Source: Blastochloris viridis
GTDB taxonomy: Bacteria > Pseudomonadota > Alphaproteobacteria > Rhizobiales > Xanthobacteraceae
Direction of reading: 5' to 3'
DNA: 64,000 bases
Assembly: GCF_001402875.1 (NCBI RefSeq)
Contig: NZ_CP012946.1
Span: 1,838,001 to 1,902,000, forward strand
Under the pieces are notes generated by a model, which did no database searches, was not told where the DNA came from, and saw only the letters and a list, made by a program, of their open reading frames with translations. A program made the position numbers and the translations under genes. Below, in pieces: positions 37,291 through 45,861 of the stretch. Numbering within the stretch: the first letter of the stretch is position 1; each line of letters starts with the position of its first letter.

Positions 37291-40002
37291 ATGCTGCCAA
37301 GCAGCGTGAAGGCGGAATACAAAGGCCTCGCGGACAACGAGAACCGCCGCCGGTTTTCGAAATCGACCTTCGCCCTTGTCCTCGCCGTGATGGCGATGGT
37401 GGCGACTGTGCATGGCGCCCTATGGATGTGGGCGCAGGAAACGATGTCGGCGCCGGCCGCCATCAACAAGTTCCCGAGCCTGTCGTTCGCGCCCTACGAC
37501 CCGAAGTCGGACCCGGAAAGCGGCGGCGTCACCAACGAAGCCCAGATCCGCTCCGATATGAAGGTGGTCGCGCCCTACACCCGCGCGATCCGCACCTATT
37601 CCTCGACCGGCGGCCTTGAGTACGTGCCCTCGGTCGCCGCCGAGCACGGCATCAAGGTGTCGATGGGCGCGTGGGTGGACAAGAGCGACGACCGCAACGA
37701 ACGCGAGTTGCGCGCCGTCGTCGACCTCGCCCGCAAGAACAGCAACATCAACGCCATCGTCGTCGGCAACGAAACCATTCTTCGTGCCGAACAGACGGTC
37801 GACGAACTGATCAAGAAGATCCAGCGCGTCAAGCGCGAGACCAGCGGCATCCCGGTTACCACCGGTGAAATCTGGAACATCTGGCTGGAGCACCCCGAGC
37901 TGGTCTCGGCGGTCGACTTTATCGCCGTCCACATCCTGCCCTACTGGGAAGGCCACCCCGAAACCTCGGCGGTCGACCAGGCGATCATCATCTATAACAA
38001 GTTGCGCGCCGCCTATCCGGGCAAGCGCATCGTCATCGCCGAGTTCGGCTGGCCGTCCGGCGGCTATAACCTGCACCGCGCCCAGCCCGGCCCGATGATC
38101 CAGGCGCAGGTGATTCGCGACTTCGTCGCCCGCGCCGAGGCCTACGGCATCGACTACAACATCGTCGAGGCGTTCGATCAGCCCTGGAAGACCAACGAAG
38201 GTTCGGTCGGTTGCTATTGGGGCCTGTTCGACGGCGACCGCAATCTTAAGTTCAACCTCGCTGGCGACATCACCAACACCCGCGCCAATACCAACACCAT
38301 CATTGCCCTGGTGATCGGCGCCCTGCTGTCGCTGACCGCGCTGAAGATGGTGCGGCCGACCTTCGGCCACGTCGCGATGCGCGTCGCCGCCGCCAATGCG
38401 GTGGGCGCCTGGCTCGCGGTGGTGTTCGACTACTGGGTCACCCATTATTTCGTCACCGGCGCGATGTTCTCGATGGCGCTCGGCTTCATCCTGCTGATCC
38501 CGCTGGTGTTCGTGGCGATGGCGCGCATCGACGAACTGGCCGCCATCGTGTTCGGCCGGGCGCCGCGCCGCCTGCTTGCCAAGCCGGCTCACGATCCGGT
38601 CCGCGCGCCGAAGGTGTCGATCCACATCCCGGCCTATCGCGAGCAGCCGGAGATGTTGAAGGCGACGCTCGATGCGGTCGCCCGCCTCGACTACCCGAAC
38701 TTCGAGTGCGTGGTGATCATCAACAACACCCCCGATCCGGCCTGCTGGCAGCCGATCGAGGCGCACTGCAAGTTGCTGGGCGAGCGTTTCAAGTTCCTCA
38801 ACGAGCCGAAGGTGCAGGGCTTCAAGGCCGGCGCGCTGCGCATCGCCCTTGCCCACACCGACCCGGAGGCCGAGGTGATCGGCGTGATCGACGCCGACTA
38901 CGTCGTCCACCCCGACTGGCTGAAGGATTTGGTCCCGGCGTTCGAGGACCCGCGTGTCGGCATCGTCCAGGCGCCGCAGGACCACCGCGACGGCAAGCGC
39001 TCCGTCATGCACGAGATGATGAACGCCGAATATGCCGGCTTCTTCGACATCGGCATGGTGCAGCGCAACGAGCACGACGCCATCGTTGTCCACGGCACCA
39101 TGGTGCTGATCCGGCGCACCGCGCTCAAGGCCGGCGGCGACTGGTCGAGCGACACCATCTGCGAGGACACCGACCTCGGCCTCTGCCTGCTCGAGCAGGG
39201 CTGGTCGGTCCACTACACCTCGCGCCGCTACGGCTGGGGCATGCTGCCCGACACCTATGAGGCGTTCCGCAAGCAGCGACACCGCTGGGCCTATGGCGGC
39301 GTGCAGATCGTCAAGAAGCACTGGCGGCAGATGTGGCAGCCTGAGGCCACCCGCCTCACCGGCGATCAGCGTCGCGAGTTCCTGATGGGCTGGTTCAACT
39401 GGCTCGGCGCCGAGAGCGTCGGCGTGCTGATGGCCATCCTCAACATCCTGTGGGTGCCGGTGGTGGCGTTCGGCGGCATCGCCGTGCCGGAGCGCATCCT
39501 CACATTGCCGATCGTCGCCACCTTCGTGATCTACCTCGTCCACTTCATGTGGCTGTACCGCCAGCGCGTCGGCATCGGCCCGGTGCGCTCGATCGGCGCG
39601 GCCATTGCGGCGATGGGCATGCAGTTCACCGTCGCCAAGGCGGTTGCCGACGGCGTGGTGAAAGACAACCTGCCCTTCAACGTCACCGCCAAGGGCGGCG
39701 GCAAGGCCAAGAAGGGCAGCGATTTCGCCGCGTTCTGGGAGACGGTGATCGCCGGCCTCCTGCTGCTCGGCGCCGCCGTGCTGCACATGACCAATTACCA
39801 CCAGGTCAACGAGATCAACATCTTCAAGTGGGTGCTGGTGGTGCAGAGCCTGCCGTTCCTCGCCGCCGCCGGTATGGCAGCGCTGGAGCGGACCCCGCTC
39901 AACGACTTCGCGCTGTGGCGCCGCCTCGTCGAGCGCATCCACGCCGCGCTGCCGCGGCGGACGGCGGACGTCGGCGTTCCGCCGAAGGTCAGCGCCGACT
40001 GA
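37291..40002 (+). CDS. ndvB: cyclic beta-(1,3)-glucan synthase (GH17-like + GT2, NdvB-like)
   Basis: A 903-residue inner-membrane protein. After one membrane segment (about residues 28-46) comes a GH17-like extracytoplasmic domain (about 55-320, with IVVGNETILRAEQ and IVIAEFGWPSGG). Two membrane segments follow, then a GT2 cytoplasmic domain (about 440-700) with VSIHIPAYREQPEML, the DxD motif GVIDADYV, the acceptor-site TICEDTDLGL and the RHRWAYGG box. C-terminal helices complete it. This is the architecture of Bradyrhizobium NdvB (beta-1,3-glucosyltransferase plus transglycosylase). The ATG at 37291 has GGGGAG 4 bases upstream; the TTG at 37261 is less likely. A strong terminator follows. 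Confidence 0.9.
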   Translation: MLPSSVKAEYKGLADNENRRRFSKSTFALVLAVMAMVATVHGALWMWAQETMSAPAAINKFPSLSFAPYDPKSDPESGGVTNEAQIRSDMKVVAPYTRAIRTYSSTGGLEYVPSVAAEHGIKVSMGAWVDKSDDRNERELRAVVDLARKNSNINAIVVGNETILRAEQTVDELIKKIQRVKRETSGIPVTTGEIWNIWLEHPELVSAVDFIAVHILPYWEGHPETSAVDQAIIIYNKLRAAYPGKRIVIAEFGWPSGGYNLHRAQPGPMIQAQVIRDFVARAEAYGIDYNIVEAFDQPWKTNEGSVGCYWGLFDGDRNLKFNLAGDITNTRANTNTIIALVIGALLSLTALKMVRPTFGHVAMRVAAANAVGAWLAVVFDYWVTHYFVTGAMFSMALGFILLIPLVFVAMARIDELAAIVFGRAPRRLLAKPAHDPVRAPKVSIHIPAYREQPEMLKATLDAVARLDYPNFECVVIINNTPDPACWQPIEAHCKLLGERFKFLNEPKVQGFKAGALRIALAHTDPEAEVIGVIDADYVVHPDWLKDLVPAFEDPRVGIVQAPQDHRDGKRSVMHEMMNAEYAGFFDIGMVQRNEHDAIVVHGTMVLIRRTALKAGGDWSSDTICEDTDLGLCLLEQGWSVHYTSRRYGWGMLPDTYEAFRKQRHRWAYGGVQIVKKHWRQMWQPEATRLTGDQRREFLMGWFNWLGAESVGVLMAILNILWVPVVAFGGIAVPERILTLPIVATFVIYLVHFMWLYRQRVGIGPVRSIGAAIAAMGMQFTVAKAVADGVVKDNLPFNVTAKGGGKAKKGSDFAAFWETVIAGLLLLGAAVLHMTNYHQVNEINIFKWVLVVQSLPFLAAAGMAALERTPLNDFALWRRLVERIHAALPRRTADVGVPPKVSAD

Positions 40003-40028
40003 GAGCGGCTGCGGGCACCAAACCGACA

Positions 40029-40057
40029 AAACCCCGGCCTCACCGCCGGGGTTTTTC
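40029..40057 (+). terminator. Rho-independent terminator of ndvB
   Basis: ACCCCGGC-CTCACC-GCCGGGGT is a perfect 8-bp GC stem followed by TTTTT, with an A-run before it, 27 bp after the ndvB stop. This is a textbook intrinsic terminator, possibly bidirectional. Confidence 0.92.
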
Positions 40058-40098
40058 GTTTGGCGACCGGTCGACGAAATTCCGGCCTGATATACCCC

Positions 40099-40383
40099 TA
40101 CGCTGATGGAATCCCCGAGTTTGGGTTGCCGATGAGGTGGAAGCGATCGGTGATCAGGCTGGCGAGGTCAGCGGCGTAGGTCTGCAGGTTGTGGAAGAAG
40201 TCGTCGAAGGCCTGTTTGAACAGGGCGAATTTGCCATAGGCCTTGTTGAACAGCACCTTGCGCTTCATGACGTGCCAGAACCGCTCGATCAGGTTGAGGT
40301 TGGGCGCGTAGGACGGCAGATAAACCAGCTTCAGGCGGCAGCCCGGCCTGGCCAGATAGGCCGTGAGCTCGCGCGAGTGATTG
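40099..40383 (-). pseudogene. IS630-family transposase, 3' fragment
   Basis: Minus-strand reading gives about 94 residues ending in a stop at 40099, with the IS630 signature LPSYAPNLNLIERFWHVMKR near the last catalytic Asp/Glu pair of the DDE domain, then a Lys-rich tail. The N-terminal two thirds, including the first two DDE residues, are missing. The break coincides with the 80-bp TA-flanked element at 40386. It is an inactive relic of an insertion sequence. Confidence 0.85.
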
Positions 40384-40385
40384 TA

Positions 40386-40465
40386 TACCGCGACTCCGAA
40401 GGAATCCCTCCTGCGCGCCTGCGCCGACTTCAGTTGGCGAAGGGGATTTCATCGGCGTCGCGCTA
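40386..40465 (-). mobile_element. 80-bp TA-flanked inverted-repeat element (MITE-like), copy B
   Basis: Exactly 80 bp, about 95% identical to 17848-17927, with TA on each side and ends TACCGCGACTCCGAAGGAAT and ATCGGCGTCGCGCTA. One end lies in the IS630 transposase relic and the other abuts double-hairpin repeat copy 3. Relative to that repeat it is inverted compared with copy A. Its first end also matches the partial sequence at 17627. Confidence 0.65.
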
Positions 40466-40467
40466 TA

Positions 40468-40581
40468 CCAACGGCGGCGGCAGCCGGCCGTTGGCTCCGA
40501 TTGCAGATTTTCGTGAAATCATTGATTTCAAGGACGAAAATCTGCGAGTTTCGACGACCCCATGCGTCAGCATCCGGGGCC
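40468..40581 (-). repeat. dispersed double-hairpin repeat, copy 3
   Basis: A 114-bp copy, read on the minus strand: GGCCCCGGATGCTGACGCATGG, then the palindrome with GCAGATTTTCGT / ACGAAAATCTGC arms and inner TGAAATCAATGATTTCA, then the hairpin CCAACGGC / GCCGTTGG. It is the best-preserved of the three copies. It lies only 6 bp from the stop codon of the GT39 gene and could act in its mRNA 3' end. Confidence 0.82.
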
Positions 40582-40587
40582 ATTGTA

Positions 40588-42312
40588 TTACGGCGTGTTG
40601 ACGAACACCGCCAGGTTCAGCCGCCGCCCGCCATTGTAGTTGGCCGCCTTCACCACCGTCAGCAGGCGGTAGCGCAGGCCGAGCGCCTCCGCCTCCAGCG
40701 CGAACGCGCGCTCGTGGCGGCGGTCGACGAACGCTACCCGGCAATCGCCTTCGCGCAGGAACCGCGCCGCGCCGCTGGCGTCGGTCAACTCGACGTCAGT
40801 GCCGCCCAGGAACACCAGGCTCGGCTCGCGATAGCTAGCGGACGCGATCTTCGGGTCGGGACAGCCGGCGCCGTTGGCCGCCGCAACCAGCGCCGCGGCG
40901 GGAAAGTAGGTCCGCGTCGCCGGGATCAGCACCTGCAGCACCGCGACATAGACCGCGACCGCCGCCAGGATCGACACCATGAAGCCGCGCTCCGGTCCCT
41001 CCACCCGCAGCGTCTCCACCGCCTTGAAGCCGAGGAAGCCGGCAGCGAACATGAACGGCCACGCCAGGAAGCCGGCGCCGCGATGGAACAGCAACAGGCC
41101 GATTAGCGCCAGCGCCGGCAGCAGCAAGCCGATCGCGGCCCACCACCACTCGGCGCCGCGGGTCCACCATCGCGCCGCCGGCTCGACCGCGCCGCGCTCC
41201 AGCGCCCGCACCGCCAGGATGGCCAGCGCCGGGAACAGCGGCAGCACGTAGTGCGGCAGCTTGGTCGGCACCATCTCGAAGATCAGCCATGCCGGCACCA
41301 CCCAGGCCAGCAGGAACATCACCTTGGGATCGAAGCGATCGCGCCACGTCGCCGGCGCCGCGAACAGCACCATCGGCGCCGCCGGCCAGAACGTCACCCA
41401 GAACGCCACCAGATAGAAGCCGGGCGGCCCCCAATGCTTCTCCTGGCCGGCGGCGATCTTGCCGAGCATGTCGTGGCCGACCGCCTCGCCGAAGAACGCG
41501 CCCTGGGTCTTCAGCGTAATGGCGACGAACCACGGCAGGATCAAAAGCAGGGCCCAAGGCAGGCCGAACGCCGGCCTCAGCGCGCCGAGCCAGCGCCAGG
41601 ATTTGGTGATGAGGCCGGTGCCGAGCACGGTGAGCCCGACCACCATCAGGATGATCGGCCCCTTCAGCAGAACGCCGGCGGCGAGCGCGGTCCAGAACGT
41701 CGCCGGAATCAACCAGCGTTCGCGCCCGCTCCAGGCCACCCGCCGGCAAAAGGCGTGCGCCAGCGCCCCCTGCGCCGCCATGATCGTCAGGAACAGCATG
41801 GCGTCGGTCTTGGCTAGCCGTGCCTCGACGCCGAGCAGGACGCAGCTCGCCAGCATCGCGGCAGCCACCACCGCCCAGCGTCGCGACACGAAGGCGAGCG
41901 CGGTCCAATAGGTCAGCAGCACGCCGCCGATGGCGCCGATCAGCGAGGGGATGCGGTAGAGCCAGATTTGGGTCCGCGCCTCCGGAATGCCGACCGCCTC
42001 GGCCACGCTCACCACGCCGGCCTGCAGCCAGTAGATGCCGACCGGCTTTTTATGGCGGGCCTCAGTCTGGAACCGGATATCGACGTAATCGCCCCCCTCC
42101 AGCATCTGCTTGGTGGCCTGGGCGAAGCGGGCTTCGTCGCGGTCCACCGGCGGTAGGCTGAAGAAGCCAGGCGCGAAGCACAGCACAGCCAGCGCCACCA
42201 GCAGCGCGATCGCGCGGCGATGGCTGGCCGTGGCGGCATCGACGAGGTTCATCAGCCAGCCGCCTAGGCTCGGCGGCGACGGCAGGTCGTCTTCGGCGCC
42301 CTCGATGGTCAC
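40588..42312 (-). CDS. GT39-type glycosyltransferase (ArnT-like membrane protein)
   Basis: A 574-residue polytopic membrane protein of the PMT/ArnT superfamily. The first periplasmic loop has PPVDRDEARFAQATKQML with the catalytic acidic pair. About 11-12 hydrophobic helices follow, with a C-terminal soluble domain. It would transfer a sugar from a polyprenyl-phosphate donor to lipid A or another glycolipid or protein; the acceptor is unknown. The GTG at 42312 is selected because GAGGAGAGGGG lies just upstream; the ATG at 42339 has no ribosome site. No arn operon genes are adjacent. Confidence 0.82.
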   Translation of the reverse strand: MTIEGAEDDLPSPPSLGGWLMNLVDAATASHRRAIALLVALAVLCFAPGFFSLPPVDRDEARFAQATKQMLEGGDYVDIRFQTEARHKKPVGIYWLQAGVVSVAEAVGIPEARTQIWLYRIPSLIGAIGGVLLTYWTALAFVSRRWAVVAAAMLASCVLLGVEARLAKTDAMLFLTIMAAQGALAHAFCRRVAWSGRERWLIPATFWTALAAGVLLKGPIILMVVGLTVLGTGLITKSWRWLGALRPAFGLPWALLLILPWFVAITLKTQGAFFGEAVGHDMLGKIAAGQEKHWGPPGFYLVAFWVTFWPAAPMVLFAAPATWRDRFDPKVMFLLAWVVPAWLIFEMVPTKLPHYVLPLFPALAILAVRALERGAVEPAARWWTRGAEWWWAAIGLLLPALALIGLLLFHRGAGFLAWPFMFAAGFLGFKAVETLRVEGPERGFMVSILAAVAVYVAVLQVLIPATRTYFPAAALVAAANGAGCPDPKIASASYREPSLVFLGGTDVELTDASGAARFLREGDCRVAFVDRRHERAFALEAEALGLRYRLLTVVKAANYNGGRRLNLAVFVNTP

Positions 42313-42609
42313 GATGCCCCTCTCCTCACCTCGGCTCATGCGCAAACTGCCTCGGGGCCGCGGTTTGCACCGGCGGCGAGGTTGTCCACAACACAAATCG
42401 GCGGGCCCGCGTCGCCGGCCTTGCCGTCGCCGTTTATCGGCTGCTTGTCGCCAAGAGAAAAGCCGTCTGCAGCATTCCCTGGGAAAATCCCGTAGGCCGA
42501 AAGAAGCGGGGCGGGACGAGCTAGCGAAATGTACCAAACAGTCCGTATAAGGAGCCCCGGCGGACAGACCCGCCGCGGTTAAGGGCAGTTTCTCTGGAGA
42601 GGCGAAACG

Positions 42610-43755
42610 ATGAAGATTGCCATTCCCGTCGAGACCGATGAGGCCGAGCCGCGGGTCGCGGCGACGCCTGACACGGTCAAACGGCTGATCGGCCTTGGCG
42701 CCGACATTGTGATCCAACAGGGTGCCGGTCTCACCTCCGGCATCCGTGACAACGAATACGCTGAAGCCGGCGCCAAGCTGGCCTCCGCCGCGACGGACGC
42801 GGTCGCCGACGCCGACATCGTGCTCAAGGTGCGCCGCCCCACCGCGGAGGAACTCGCGACCTATAAGAAGGGCGCGCTGGTCATCGCGATCATGGACCCC
42901 TACGGCAACGACGCGGCGCTGAAGGCGATGGCCGAGGCCGGCGTCACCGCGTTTGCCATGGAACTGATGCCGCGCATCACCCGTGCGCAGGTGATGGACG
43001 TGCTGTCGAGCCAGGCCAACCTCGCCGGCTACCGCGCCGTGATCGACGGTGCCGCCGAATATGGCCGCGCGCTACCGATGATGATGACCGCAGCCGGCAC
43101 CGTGCCCGCCGCCAAGGTGTTCGTGATGGGCGCCGGCGTCGCCGGCCTCCAGGCCATCGCCACCGCTCGTCGCCTGGGTGCGGTGGTGACTGCCACCGAC
43201 GTCCGCCCGGCGGCGAAGGAGCAGGTCGAAAGCCTTGGCGCCAAGTTCGTCGCCGTCCAGGACGAAGAGTTCAAGCAGGCCGAGACCGCCGGCGGCTACG
43301 CCAAGGAGATGTCGAAGGAGTATCAGGCCAAGCAGGCTGAACTCGTCGCCTCCCACATCGCCAAGCAGGACATCGTCGTCACCACGGCGCTGATCCCCGG
43401 TCGCCCGGCACCCAAGCTGGTGTCCAAGGAGATGGTGGAGAGCATGAAGCAGGGCTCGGTGGTGGTCGACCTCGCGGTGGAGCGCGGCGGCAACTGCGAA
43501 CTGGCCAAGCCGGGCGAGGTCGTCGTCCACAACGGCGTCAAGATCGTCGGCCACAACAACGTGCCTGGGCGTCTCGCCGCCACGGCATCGAGCCTTTATG
43601 CCAAGAACCTCTTCGCGTTCGTCGAGACGCTGGTCGACAAGAATTCCAAGTCGGTCGCCGTCAAGTGGGACGACGAGCTGGTGAAGGCGACCTGCCTCAC
43701 CAAGGACGGCGCCGTCGTCCATCCCTCGTTCGCTCCCAAGCATGCGGCTGAATAA
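42610..43755 (+). CDS. pntAA: proton-translocating NAD(P) transhydrogenase subunit alpha 1
   Basis: A 381-residue soluble NAD(H)-binding subunit. MKIAIPVETDEAEPRVAATP and the alanine-dehydrogenase-like domain with VFVMGAGVAGLQAIATARRLGAVVTATD (read as separate blocks) are typical. RQ-loop residues and TTALIPGRPAPKLV are present. It forms domain I of the enzyme that couples NADH to NADPH hydride transfer with proton flow. The start has GGAGAGGC 6 bases upstream. First of three tightly spaced pnt genes. Confidence 0.95.
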   Translation: MKIAIPVETDEAEPRVAATPDTVKRLIGLGADIVIQQGAGLTSGIRDNEYAEAGAKLASAATDAVADADIVLKVRRPTAEELATYKKGALVIAIMDPYGNDAALKAMAEAGVTAFAMELMPRITRAQVMDVLSSQANLAGYRAVIDGAAEYGRALPMMMTAAGTVPAAKVFVMGAGVAGLQAIATARRLGAVVTATDVRPAAKEQVESLGAKFVAVQDEEFKQAETAGGYAKEMSKEYQAKQAELVASHIAKQDIVVTTALIPGRPAPKLVSKEMVESMKQGSVVVDLAVERGGNCELAKPGEVVVHNGVKIVGHNNVPGRLAATASSLYAKNLFAFVETLVDKNSKSVAVKWDDELVKATCLTKDGAVVHPSFAPKHAAE

Positions 43756-43788
43756 CGACCTTCATTCTTGCAAGCGGAAAACCACCTC

Positions 43789-44220
43789 ATGGCCACAGTA
43801 AATGCAGACCAGGCCGCCGAGCAATTGCGACAGGCGGCCGAAGCGGCTCGCCAAGCCGCAGAATCGGCGCAGGCCTATGCCGACGCTGCCGGCGCCGCGA
43901 TCGGCGTCGCCTCCGGCGGGTTCATCGATCCGTTCGTGTTCCGTCTCTCGATCTTCGTGCTGGCGATCTTCGTTGGCTACTACGTGGTGTGGTCGGTCAC
44001 CCCGGCGCTGCACACCCCGCTGATGTCGGTCACCAACGCCATTTCGTCGGTGATCGTGGTCGGCGCGCTGCTGGCGGTCGGCGTCGACCTCACCAGCCAC
44101 GACGTCTCCGGCTGGTCGCGGATCTTCGGGTTCGTGGCGCTGGTGTTCGCCTCCATCAACATTTTCGGCGGCTTCCTGGTGACCCAGCGCATGCTGGGCA
44201 TGTACCAGAAGAAGAAGTGA
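43789..44220 (+). CDS. pntAB: NAD(P) transhydrogenase subunit alpha 2
   Basis: A 143-residue membrane subunit with an Ala-rich N-terminal helix (residues about 5-40), then three membrane segments ([55 protein letters not shown]) and the conserved [10 protein letters not shown] end. It forms part of the proton channel (domain II). The split of alpha into two genes is typical of alphaproteobacteria such as Rhodospirillum. The ATG at 43789 is preferred over an upstream start. It lies 33 bp after pntAA and 10 bp before pntB. Confidence 0.95.
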   Translation: MATVNADQAAEQLRQAAEAARQAAESAQAYADAAGAAIGVASGGFIDPFVFRLSIFVLAIFVGYYVVWSVTPALHTPLMSVTNAISSVIVVGALLAVGVDLTSHDVSGWSRIFGFVALVFASINIFGGFLVTQRMLGMYQKKK

Positions 44221-44230
44221 GGGGCCGGTC

Positions 44231-45631
44231 ATGAGTGCCAGTTTCGCCGCCCTGCTCTACCTGGTTGCGGCCGTTCTATTCATCCTGTCGCTGCGCGGGC
44301 TGTCGAGCCCGGCGTCCTCGCGCCAGGGCAATCTCTTCGGCATGATCGGCATGGGCATCGCCGTGCTGACCACGCTGATCCTGAGCCCGCCGTCCGGCTT
44401 CTCGGGCTTCTTCCTCACCGTGCTCGGCGTCGGGATCGGCGGTGCCATCGGCGCCACCATTGCCAAGCGCGTCGCCATGACGGCAATGCCGCAGCTGGTG
44501 GCGGCGTTCCACTCGCTGGTCGGCATGGCCGCGGTGCTGGTGGCCGCCGGTGCGCTCTATTCGCCGACCGCCTTCGGCATCGGTGCTCCGGGGCACATCC
44601 ACGCCGCCAGCCTGGTTGAGATGGCGCTCGGCGTCGCCATCGGCGCCGTCACCTTCACCGGGTCGGTGATCGCGTTCCTGAAGCTCGACGGCCGCATGAG
44701 CGGCGCGCCGATCATGCTGCCGAACCGCCATGCGCTCAACATCGGGCTCGGCGCGCTGCTGGCGCTGCTGGTCCTGATCTTCATCATCAGCGAAAGCACT
44801 CTGGTGTTCTGGCTGATCGTGGCGGTGTCGTTCATCCTGGGCGTGACCATCATCATCCCGATCGGCGGTGCCGACATGCCGGTGGTGGTGTCGATGCTCA
44901 ACTCCTATTCGGGGTGGGCGGCGGCCGGCATCGGCTTCACGCTCGGCAACACCGCGCTGATCATCACCGGCGCGCTGGTCGGCTCGTCGGGCGCGATCCT
45001 GTCCTACATCATGTGCAAGGGCATGAACCGCAGCTTCATCTCGGTCATCCTCGGCGGCTTCGGCGGCGAGGTGGCGACGGCCAGCGGCAAGAGCGAGCAG
45101 CGCCCGGTGAAGCAGGGCTCGGCCGAAGACGCCGCCTTCGTCATGAAGAACGCGTCGAAGGTCATCATCGTCCCGGGCTACGGCATGGCCGTCGCCCAGG
45201 CCCAGCACGCCGTGCGCGAAATGGCCGACCTCCTCAAGAAGGAGGGCGTGGAGGTGAAGTACGCCATCCACCCGGTCGCCGGTCGTATGCCCGGCCACAT
45301 GAACGTGCTGCTGGCCGAGGCCAACGTGCCCTATGACGAGGTGTTCGAGCTCGAGGACATCAACAACGACTTCTCGACCGCGGACGTCGCCTACGTCATC
45401 GGCGCCAACGACGTCACCAACCCGGCTGCCAAGACCGACAAGACCTCGCCGATCTATGGCATGCCGATCCTCGACGTCGAGAAGGCCCAGACCGTGCTGT
45501 TCGTGAAGCGCTCGATGGCGTCCGGCTATGCCGGCGTCGAAAACGAGCTGTTCTTCCGCGACAACACCATGATGCTGTTCGGCGACGCCAAGAAGGTGAC
45601 CGAGCAGATCGTCAAGGGGCTCGGCCACTAA
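44231..45631 (+). CDS. pntB: NAD(P) transhydrogenase subunit beta
   Basis: A 466-residue subunit: about nine N-terminal membrane helices (residues 1-265), including HSLVGMAAVLVAAGALY with a conserved His of the proton path. The C-terminal NADP-binding domain III follows, with VIIVPGYGMAVAQAQHAV, the HPVAGRMPGHMNVLLAEANVP block and VIGANDVTNPAA. The end KSMASGYAGVENELFF (here KRSMASGYAGVENELF) is typical. It completes the pnt operon; a terminator follows. Confidence 0.96.
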   Translation: MSASFAALLYLVAAVLFILSLRGLSSPASSRQGNLFGMIGMGIAVLTTLILSPPSGFSGFFLTVLGVGIGGAIGATIAKRVAMTAMPQLVAAFHSLVGMAAVLVAAGALYSPTAFGIGAPGHIHAASLVEMALGVAIGAVTFTGSVIAFLKLDGRMSGAPIMLPNRHALNIGLGALLALLVLIFIISESTLVFWLIVAVSFILGVTIIIPIGGADMPVVVSMLNSYSGWAAAGIGFTLGNTALIITGALVGSSGAILSYIMCKGMNRSFISVILGGFGGEVATASGKSEQRPVKQGSAEDAAFVMKNASKVIIVPGYGMAVAQAQHAVREMADLLKKEGVEVKYAIHPVAGRMPGHMNVLLAEANVPYDEVFELEDINNDFSTADVAYVIGANDVTNPAAKTDKTSPIYGMPILDVEKAQTVLFVKRSMASGYAGVENELFFRDNTMMLFGDAKKVTEQIVKGLGH

Positions 45632-45655
45632 CGCCATCGCGACAAGAATGCGGAC

Positions 45656-45687
45656 GCGGCCGGGCCAACGCCCGGCCGCTTTCGTTT
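45656..45687 (+). terminator. Rho-independent terminator of the pnt operon
   Basis: GCGGCCGGGC and GCCCGGCCGC form a perfect 10-bp GC stem around CAAC, followed by TTTCGTTT, 24 bp after the pntB stop. Confidence 0.85.
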
Positions 45688-45861
45688 CAACCGGCAAGCC
45701 CTCTCCCGCATAGCCGGTCGCCGCCACGGGACAACCCGTGCTGGCGCCTCGGCCTGCCATGCTCTAACACTCAGCCGGCCCTCGGGCCGATGGGTGCCGT
45801 CGGTTTCCCCCGATCGACGTCGACAGGCAGGACGTGCGCGCGCGGCATGGGGTGCGTTGAT

